Made by a program: the position numbers and the translations under genes
Source: Struthidea cinerea
Taxonomy: Eukaryota > Chordata > Aves > Passeriformes > Corcoracidae
Length of the DNA stretch: 64,000 bases
NCBI GenBank assembly: GCA_013397865.1
Contig: VZTI01003366.1
Coordinates: 562,460-626,459, forward strand
Reading direction: 5' to 3'
The notes under the pieces: generated by a model
The model's database searches: none
Told to the model about the DNA's origin: nothing
The model's input: only the letters and a program-made list of their open reading frames with translations
Shown: piece after piece, positions 61,701 through 64,000 of the stretch
Position numbering within the stretch: position 1 is the first letter of the stretch
Layout of the letters: every line of letters begins with the position of its first letter

Positions 61701-63598
61701 TGTTAGGAGTAATGTAGTGTTTACAGTACAGTTTCCTGTGAAGTCTGCTCTTTCCAAACCAAAATCTTGCCATAAAGGACTTTCTGACAATTTACAGGGT
61801 CATTGTTTGTTTTTTCCAACTTGTACTGGTGACATACATTATAAATACATCTGGTTTTCTTAATAGGTACTCAGCTCGGTTCATCGGGAGTTCTTTGGTA
61901 AAACTTCATACATTCAGAAGGGCATGCTGCTATTTGTTTGCTACATATAATATTCTTTAGTACCTGGTATCAAGCTGGAAGTACCAATTATGATGGACTT
62001 ATGACAGGAAGATGCACAAAGAATGTGTAATGCCACCACGTTTTTCACTGAGGTGTCCCATGCAGGCTAGGGCCATGCTGATGTGCGTTGCCAGTTCAAA
62101 GCGTAAGACAGAGTGAGAGTAGCTGACCAGGGAAGCAGAACATACCATAGAATACAAAGTGTTTATAGTTTTATCAACCAGTTTAACCTCCTGAAGAGTT
62201 TATCCATTCCTGTCTAATCCCACAGAAGTGAACAAAAGCCTGGACAGCACAGTAGTAGATGTGGGTTTCAATGCAAGTCTCTTACTGTGGTAGTCTGCAG
62301 GTTGGTTCTGGCTCTTGGGACAGTATTAACCCATTTGCCCACTTTGTCTTCGTGGAGCTGTTCATGAGTCCACAGATAATCTTCTGCTGCCTCCACATGT
62401 CAGATCTCCTGCTCAACCTGTGCAGAGCACTGTGTTTGGAGCTGCCAGCAGCACTTTGTGAGCTGCAGGGAGGGATTCCAAACAGGCACCTAAACCCTAC
62501 CACTGAATTGGGTGGACTAGTTTTAAAGTCGTCTGAAGCCAAGCGTACACCAGCTTACACTTTTCAAAATACTTTTTTTTTTCATTTTCTAAATGGTCGC
62601 ATTGGTGCAACTTTTGGTCCCTGGAAACTGTCAAATACATCAAAATTGTCTCCCCAGCAGAGTATTAGCATTTAACAGCGTCTATAAAACATGACTTTAG
62701 TATCTTGGCACATAGCAGAACTCTGCCATGACAATGGGGAAATTGCATTCTAAAGTTAAGAACTCTCCACATTTGAGATTTTTTTTGACTGGTCTTACCT
62801 GAGATGACATGAAAGTAAAAGAAAATCTGTGTGGAAAAAAAGTATCAACATATGTCCTTACATTCAATGTTTCAAAAGGCTTTTAAGCATTTCTTACACA
62901 AATTTGTTACATTCTTAAGCAGCTAGGTTCATTTCACAGCCCTTCATCTTCTAGCAGTATCTACAAGTGACCCCTGAAGAAGGCACTATATGGTTACTAA
63001 AAGTAGCTCACAAGGTTTTCTCTAGAAATAAGGAAGTGTCAGCTTTATCAGTGTGTGTGAATAGCCATTCAGTGCTTCTGCTGGCTGTCTCATTCCTGAA
63101 ATCTTTTGGTTTTACTATAGGTCAAGAGTGCAAGAAAAATCCTGACTGCAAAAAATGGTGTTGAGGCTTACACAGGCCCCTATAAAGACGCAATACATGA
63201 AGACAAGGTGAGACTCTTGGAAACACAAGGAGGTTCAGAAGTTAAAAGTTAATGTTGTGTCTTGATAATGAGAAGAAAGTACTTCTCTGTAAGCAAGAGT
63301 TCTGGTCAACTCACTGATCAATGAAATTAGGTAGTAAAGGACACTGTGTGTCCTTTAAATTGAAGAATTTATGAAACAGTGCAGATTCCCATGATGTTTG
63401 GGAGCGCTTGGAAAAGCACTGTATCCTGTATTTCCACGATATCAGCATGTTGATGCTTTTTTAAAAAATGATATTGTGATAGCAAGAAAGCTTTCTTCCC
63501 CACCCCCAGAGCCTGGAACATGGTTTTATAAAGGAGTTTGCTGATATACCTGAGGATCTCCTTGATGAACTTTTACAACTTTACAAGCATCGGCCAGA
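29586..63598 (+). CDS. CFAP43: Cilia- and flagella-associated protein 43, exons 1-32 (3' end outside window)
   Basis: CFAP43 (WDR96) is an axonemal protein of motile cilia and sperm flagella that works with CFAP44 near the inner dynein arms; human mutations cause multiple flagellar abnormalities. I traced 32 coding exons (44, 254, 97, 168, 151, 151, 63, 80, 132, 117, 81, 149, 104, 141, 170, 153, 131, 151, 99, 78, 126, 105, 117, 210, 207, 90, 78, 126, 120, 108, 87, 89 nt), all GT-AG and phase-consistent: 1325 codons plus 2 nt. Residues 1 to about 730 are the WD40-repeat half; about 780 onward is charged coiled coil. The human protein has 1665 residues, so about 340-400 remain to the right. No frameshift or premature stop seen. 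Confidence 0.96.
29818..30140 (-). mobile_element. CR1 LINE fragment in CFAP43 intron 1
   Basis: The inverted CR1 tail (tcacaggatcacag) leads into ggtccaacctccctgctcag, ccagacagttttggaatagc and ctctgggaaacctgttccag, all standard reverse-complement CR1 3' sequence. The body is interrupted by a tetranucleotide microsatellite at 30018-30096, then resumes with gcctgaaccc. Confidence 0.88.
30018..30096. repeat. Compound tetranucleotide microsatellite
   Basis: Successive blocks of ttc-t, tatc and tgtc tetranucleotides run for about 80 bp inside the CR1 copy. The order (TTTC)n, (TATC)n, (TGTC)n, then TATC suggests stepwise motif replacement during slippage. Confidence 0.93.
30141..31577 (+). other. 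CFAP43: Rest of CFAP43 intron 1
   Basis: About 1.4 kb of AT-rich intron after the CR1 copy. No exon, RNA gene or further repeat was recognised. Confidence 0.5.
31578..31831 (+). CDS. CFAP43: CFAP43 coding exon 2
   Basis: It encodes residues 15-99, starting WVQGFSNKNFGFINNQ and including CYPCGNYILFLD. This is the first WD40 blade region and is well conserved with mammals. The acceptor is ctattttcag and the donor aaaag|gtagcg. Confidence 0.95.
32635..32731 (+). CDS. CFAP43: CFAP43 coding exon 3
   Basis: It encodes residues 100-131, with the conserved GPYLASYSSIPEF stretch. The acceptor is acatttcag and the donor gtatg|gtaaga. Confidence 0.94.
32732..35351 (+). other. CFAP43: CFAP43 intron 3
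   Basis: A 2.6-kb AT-rich intron between phase-matched exons 3 and 4. I see no coding segment, repeat family or RNA gene in it. Confidence 0.5.
35352..35519 (+). CDS. CFAP43: CFAP43 coding exon 4
   Basis: It encodes residues 132-187, with LSFNPMNWQQLCF and VTIWHVER, a clear WD40 blade. The acceptor is ttaatgaag and has only a weak pyrimidine tract. The donor aagaca|gtgagt removes the in-frame TGA that would otherwise follow. Confidence 0.92.
36451..36601 (+). CDS. CFAP43: CFAP43 coding exon 5
   Basis: It encodes residues 188-238, with PVSAIAGLEGDEAETF matching the mammalian AIAGL..EAETF motif. The acceptor is cttttcacag. The donor is tttgtg|gtagtt, chosen because spacing to the next HP-HCW motif then equals human. 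Confidence 0.93.
37034..37588 (-). mobile_element. CR1 LINE fragment in CFAP43 intron 5
   Basis: A longer CR1 3' portion of about 550 bp reads in reverse: accacagaatcccagaatat, ggatcatcgagtccagctca, the aatgcccaaccagcctctgg-like block, tctcttcatcaggctgaaca and an end near ggtgaggcaccggtgcagag. It is AT-poor relative to the intron around it. Confidence 0.93.
37715..37747. repeat. (TTA)n microsatellite
   Basis: About ten uninterrupted TTA trinucleotides lie just downstream of the CR1 copy in CFAP43 intron 5. Confidence 0.95.
37748..39355 (+). other. CFAP43: Rest of CFAP43 intron 5
   Basis: About 1.6 kb of AT-rich intron with no recognised gene or repeat. Confidence 0.5.
39356..39506 (+). CDS. 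CFAP43: CFAP43 coding exon 6
   Basis: It encodes residues 239-288, with HPTAHCWTATSEIYMGC. The acceptor ag at 39354-39355 is used; a second ag five bases downstream (39359-39360) would shift the frame. The donor is cacctg|gtaaga. Confidence 0.93.
39731..39757. repeat. A/C-rich low-complexity tract
   Basis: A short A-run is followed by ccaaacaaacc-type sequence in CFAP43 intron 6. Confidence 0.6.
41336..41544 (+). mobile_element. Probable endogenous-retrovirus LTR fragment in CFAP43 intron 6
   Basis: A 210-bp CpG-containing block stands out from the AT-rich intron. Read on the plus strand it has an LTR-like order: CCAAT at 41364-41368 and 41417-41421, a TATA-like tgcataagaa near 41459, AATAAA at 41485-41490, then a segment ending ttctcccgca. 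No gag, pol or env coding sequence and no second LTR are present, so it would be a non-coding remnant. Family assignment is inference and the 5' boundary is uncertain. Confidence 0.5.
41861..41923 (+). CDS. CFAP43: CFAP43 coding exon 7 (short)
   Basis: A 63-nt exon encodes 21 residues (EFMQKIADVVSYVRREVQKK and on). The acceptor ttttgtgcag and donor aaag|gtattt are good and the phase is 1 on both sides, so skipping it would keep the frame. Similarity to mammals is weak here, so support comes mainly from splice sites and phase. Confidence 0.8.
42393..42768 (+). mobile_element. CR1 LINE fragment in CFAP43 intron 7
   Basis: Sense-oriented CR1 3' end: gtttgttcagcctggagaaa, caaaggacacag, a cagacattggcacaagttgc block, then ggatcccttccaacctaaat and ctctatgatctt. 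It ends about 100 bp before exon 8. It is quite diverged. Confidence 0.9.
42870..42949 (+). CDS. CFAP43: CFAP43 coding exon 8
   Basis: It encodes residues 310-336, ending FCNEGLYAAGS. The acceptor is gctttcag and the donor gaagt|gtaagg. Confidence 0.88.
43656..43787 (+). CDS. CFAP43: CFAP43 coding exon 9
   Basis: It encodes 44 residues (337-380), with PISSLVFSPDYTSLLLVTD, a typical WD40 strand pair. Phase 0 at both ends. The acceptor is ctgcacag and the donor gaccag|gtacag. Confidence 0.95.
44491..44517. repeat. Intronic inverted repeat upstream of CFAP43 exon 10
   Basis: Perfect 11-base arms agaaaaagctt and aagctttttct surround a 5-base loop, 62 bp upstream of exon 10. It may simply reflect A/T-rich sequence. 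Confidence 0.6.
44579..44695 (+). CDS. CFAP43: CFAP43 coding exon 10
   Basis: It encodes 39 residues (381-419) from GTVYSYKP to ADFLTPGNNYCV, aligning with the mammalian DFITPG segment. Phase 0 at both ends. The acceptor is tatttgtcag and the donor gtgtg|gtaaga. Confidence 0.95.
45782..45862 (+). CDS. CFAP43: CFAP43 coding exon 11
   Basis: It encodes 27 residues (420-446) with SGEVQVWSLEDGTFLSKL, a WD-type blade end. Phase 0 at both ends. The acceptor is ctgttcaacag and the donor attgag|gtacat. Confidence 0.95.
46676..46824 (+). CDS. CFAP43: CFAP43 coding exon 12
   Basis: It encodes residues 447-495 plus two bases, with MACCPSSSSVAVGTQIG and RVVHKIFLS, close to mammalian CFAP43. The acceptor is ctcaactag and the donor tttgca|gtaagt. 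Confidence 0.95.
46825..47841 (+). other. CFAP43: CFAP43 intron 12 with T/G-rich tract
   Basis: A 1-kb intron. At 47297-47332 a run of ggtttggttggggtttttg-like sequence forms a T/G-rich tract. Nothing else was recognised. Confidence 0.5.
47842..47945 (+). CDS. CFAP43: CFAP43 coding exon 13
   Basis: It encodes residues 496-530 with ARATEGHIFILDAHPSK, nearly identical to mammals. The acceptor is attttacctag and the donor atatag|gtaata. Confidence 0.96.
47946..48953 (+). other. CFAP43: CFAP43 intron 13 with T/G-rich tract
   Basis: A 1-kb intron holding a second T/G-rich tract at 48101-48158 (gttttgttttggggagtttg and ggttggttggttttgg). The GC-richer stretch around 48778-48860 was not identified. 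Confidence 0.5.
48954..49094 (+). CDS. CFAP43: CFAP43 coding exon 14
   Basis: It encodes residues 531-577, with NDLVEVMVLLNVAEVQQARL. The acceptor is cctgcttcag and the donor aacag|gtaaga. Phase 1 at both ends. Confidence 0.92.
49873..50042 (+). CDS. CFAP43: CFAP43 coding exon 15
   Basis: It encodes residues 578-634, with LSSAVRLKDNIVYGYCTCAP aligning with the mammalian LSSAVLGF...CSQVPYIC segment. The acceptor is atcttttag and the donor gaagag|gtaatt. Confidence 0.93.
50787..50939 (+). CDS. CFAP43: CFAP43 coding exon 16
   Basis: It encodes 51 residues (635-685), including LCLSPNSQWLAAAAKDGVLF, a WD40 blade. Phase 0 at both ends. The acceptor is tttggcag and the donor actctg|gtaggt. Confidence 0.95.
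51414..51544 (+). CDS. CFAP43: CFAP43 coding exon 17
   Basis: It encodes residues 686-728, with QGGGIRSMVFSLDGNFILVN and ALVCLKW, the last WD40 blade. The acceptor is ttctctag and the donor gtggaa|gtatgt. Confidence 0.96.
52237..52387 (+). CDS. CFAP43: CFAP43 coding exon 18
   Basis: It encodes residues 729-779, an acidic and Ser-rich linker between the WD40 half and the coiled coil (EIKETEVEEAALYWQSLLE). It is poorly conserved in sequence but intact in frame. The acceptor is gtttaccag and the donor cttcca|gtaaag. Confidence 0.9.
52981..53079 (+). CDS. CFAP43: CFAP43 coding exon 19
   Basis: It encodes 33 residues (780-812), ending NDMTWIGQKMQK, which matches the mammalian MPWIQQKME segment at the start of the coiled-coil half. 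Phase 0 at both ends. The acceptor is taatttcag and the donor cagaag|gtactt. Confidence 0.92.
53821..53898 (+). CDS. CFAP43: CFAP43 coding exon 20
   Basis: It encodes 26 residues (813-838): VMREDTRRFANQKEEV and IKKLRET, coiled coil. Phase 0 at both ends. The acceptor is gtatgtcag and the donor gaaact|gtgagt. Confidence 0.93.
54360..54485 (+). CDS. CFAP43: CFAP43 coding exon 21
   Basis: It encodes 42 residues (839-880), with HENEQVPDIEKLEHWEFNLD matching mammalian EENEKVDIIAKLDEQEFCLD. Coiled coil, phase 0. The acceptor is gaaaaacag and the donor gccagg|gtatgg. Confidence 0.96.
54925..55029 (+). CDS. CFAP43: CFAP43 coding exon 22
   Basis: It encodes 35 residues (881-915) ending DLIKYECWDVMCVKGRAVK, aligning with mammalian LIKEECWNSMAVKGRALK. 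Phase 0. The acceptor is tatcttgaaag and the donor gttaag|gtaacc. Confidence 0.96.
55694..55810 (+). CDS. CFAP43: CFAP43 coding exon 23
   Basis: It encodes 39 residues (916-954), with CFHMDCQVSNYPLKERSKEE. Coiled coil, phase 0. The acceptor is atttgagcag and the donor cttaag|gtacag. Confidence 0.96.
55964..56365 (-). mobile_element. CR1 LINE fragment in CFAP43 intron 23
   Basis: Reverse-oriented CR1 3' sequence from aatcacagaatagctggggt and agtccaacattcctggagc to cctatcactggacttgcttc. It ends about 75 bp before exon 24, just ahead of the exon's acceptor region. Confidence 0.9.
56440..56649 (+). CDS. CFAP43: CFAP43 coding exon 24
   Basis: It encodes 70 residues (955-1024): an acidic variable stretch, then DLHTREQKLNQTILLK, which is conserved with mammals. 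Phase 0. The acceptor is gacatgcag and the donor ttgaag|gtgata. Confidence 0.95.
57481..57500. repeat. Short (CA)n microsatellite
   Basis: About nine CA-type dinucleotides with one interruption, 90 bp upstream of CFAP43 exon 25. Confidence 0.85.
57589..57795 (+). CDS. CFAP43: CFAP43 coding exon 25
   Basis: It encodes 69 residues (1025-1093), with FNEEFDVIVQQKEQEIARVK and ending PERALTVQDSE, strongly conserved coiled coil. The acceptor is ggtattccag. The donor gattcagag|gtgtct is weaker than the others, but it joins in frame to IKAEKYL in exon 26 as the family expects. Confidence 0.93.
58500..58880. mobile_element. Solo LTR of a passerine endogenous retrovirus in CFAP43 intron 25
   Basis: The ends match a very common bird LTR: tgtcatggtttaacccca and cagctgctcgctcactgccc at one side, ctgtaccagctactaggaag and ccaaaaccaggac at the other, with an AT-rich middle. 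A perfect 6-bp direct repeat, caccat, flanks it at 58494-58499 and 58881-58886, as expected of a target-site duplication. No internal viral genes are present. The canonical orientation is probably minus. At 381 bp it is internally deleted compared with the copies I know. Confidence 0.85.
58965..59054 (+). CDS. CFAP43: CFAP43 coding exon 26
   Basis: It encodes 30 residues (1094-1123): IKAEKYLTQEEREQLE to ERRLAAT. Phase 0. The acceptor ttccttcag lies only 84 bp after a solo LTR. The donor is gctacg|gtaatt. Confidence 0.93.
59799..59876 (+). CDS. CFAP43: CFAP43 coding exon 27
   Basis: It encodes 26 residues (1124-1149) with ALDDMMGGVLEIRREDVLK, one of the most conserved CFAP43 motifs. Phase 0. 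The acceptor is ttcttcccag and the donor aaaatg|gtgaga. Confidence 0.97.
60701..60826 (+). CDS. CFAP43: CFAP43 coding exon 28
   Basis: It encodes 42 residues (1150-1191): DIPPPSFISRPEDLWSEEEK and FEDYEKKVKELNED. Coiled coil, phase 0. The acceptor is tacttctag and the donor agagag|gtaagt. Confidence 0.97.
61365..61484 (+). CDS. CFAP43: CFAP43 coding exon 29
   Basis: It encodes 40 residues (1192-1231), including DSIKETTQNFDESVCKL. Phase 0. The acceptor is ccttccccag and the donor taccag|gtcctg. Confidence 0.96.
61569..61676 (+). CDS. CFAP43: CFAP43 coding exon 30
   Basis: It encodes 36 residues (1232-1267): EELKIVNLIYALLLDEELDT then a lysine-rich end. Intron 29 is only 84 bp. The acceptor is atttcacag and the donor gaaaaa|gtaagt. 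Confidence 0.96.
61677..63120 (+). other. CFAP43: CFAP43 intron 30
   Basis: A 1.4-kb intron with no recognised exon or repeat. The open frame at 62259-62675 lacks splice support or similarity. Confidence 0.5.
63121..63207 (+). CDS. CFAP43: CFAP43 coding exon 31
   Basis: It encodes 29 residues (1268-1296): VKSARKILTAKNGVEAYTG to AIHEDK. Phase 0. The acceptor is tttactatag and the donor gacaag|gtgaga. It is less conserved than its neighbours. Confidence 0.9.
63510..63598 (+). CDS. CFAP43: CFAP43 coding exon 32 (last in window)
   Basis: It encodes residues 1297-1325 plus two bases, ending LLQLYKHRP, which aligns with mammalian VLYKLFKRRP. The acceptor is cacccccag and the donor ccaga|gtaaga, so the gene continues past the right edge. 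Confidence 0.94.
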
Positions 63599-64000
63599 GT
63601 AAGATCCCCTCCGATTCCATTGTTTAAATACTAATATTTCTCATGAGTCAAGAATGAGAATACTGTTTATTCTAGTAGTCTAAATCATATTGCCTGCTTT
63701 TTATTGGATAGTTAACAATAGCTAATTTCCCATCATGCTAACAATTGCTATTTTGAATATACATTTCCTTATTCACTCCACAAAACCTATTTTAAATGCA
63801 ATCTAAATAATCATCAGTTTCCAAGGCAATATTCTTATTTTGTGTAGTCTTATATATTTGCTTTTTTGCAAGAGATTGAGAGCATGAAACATTCTTAGTT
63901 GTTTGTGACCTGCTTCTATGCAAGAGAAAACAAGAAGTACATCCTGTCTGTGCTGTGTGTGTGCACTAGGACCCCATGGACAGAAACCCTCCTTGACACA
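63599..64000 (+). other. CFAP43: CFAP43 intron 32, truncated by window edge
   Basis: AT-rich intron following the donor at 63599. No further exon is seen before the window ends. Confidence 0.7.

Noticed and set aside
1..64000. CRISPR arrays, operons, tRNA or rRNA genes, phage or bacterial systems
   Set aside because: None seen. The sequence is vertebrate nuclear DNA with introns and LINE/LTR repeats, and no cloverleaf or repeat-spacer pattern was found.

Overview
The window looks like ordinary nuclear DNA from a bird, most likely a passerine. Three intact vertebrate protein genes with canonical GT-AG introns lie in compact, AT-rich introns that carry CR1 LINE fragments and a passerine-type solo LTR. 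The species is inferred only from this repeat content. Gene identities rest on recognised protein similarity and on an exon-by-exon check that every splice phase joins in frame.

Layout. 1-7757: no coding gene seen; probably the 5' flank or first intron of ITPRIP. 7771-9420 (+): ITPRIP, a single coding exon of 549 residues, with 3'UTR to about 9975. About 9,990-21,130: 11 kb with no recognised gene, except one splice-flanked open segment on the minus strand. 21,502-26,914 (-): GSTO1, six coding exons, 242 residues, complete, with a CpG-rich promoter. 26,915-29,585: divergent GSTO1/CFAP43 intergenic region, 2.7 kb. 29,586-63,598 (+): first 32 coding exons of CFAP43 (1325 codons plus 2 nt), running off the right edge.

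The order and relative strands (ITPRIP, then GSTO on the opposite strand, then CFAP43) match the reverse complement of human 10q25.1, so this is conserved synteny. The human locus has GSTO2 between GSTO1 and ITPRIP, and I found no GSTO2-like exon here. The three genes are functionally unrelated as far as known: a membrane regulator of IP3 receptors, a thiol transferase, and an axonemal protein of motile cilia.

I found no new biological system. The points most worth checking are: the CFAP43 start codon lies inside the last unit of a 15-bp GC-rich minisatellite; a solo LTR sits 84 bp upstream of CFAP43 exon 26; a CpG-rich LTR-like fragment lies in CFAP43 intron 6; and there is a possible unannotated minus-strand exon at 19,031-19,180.
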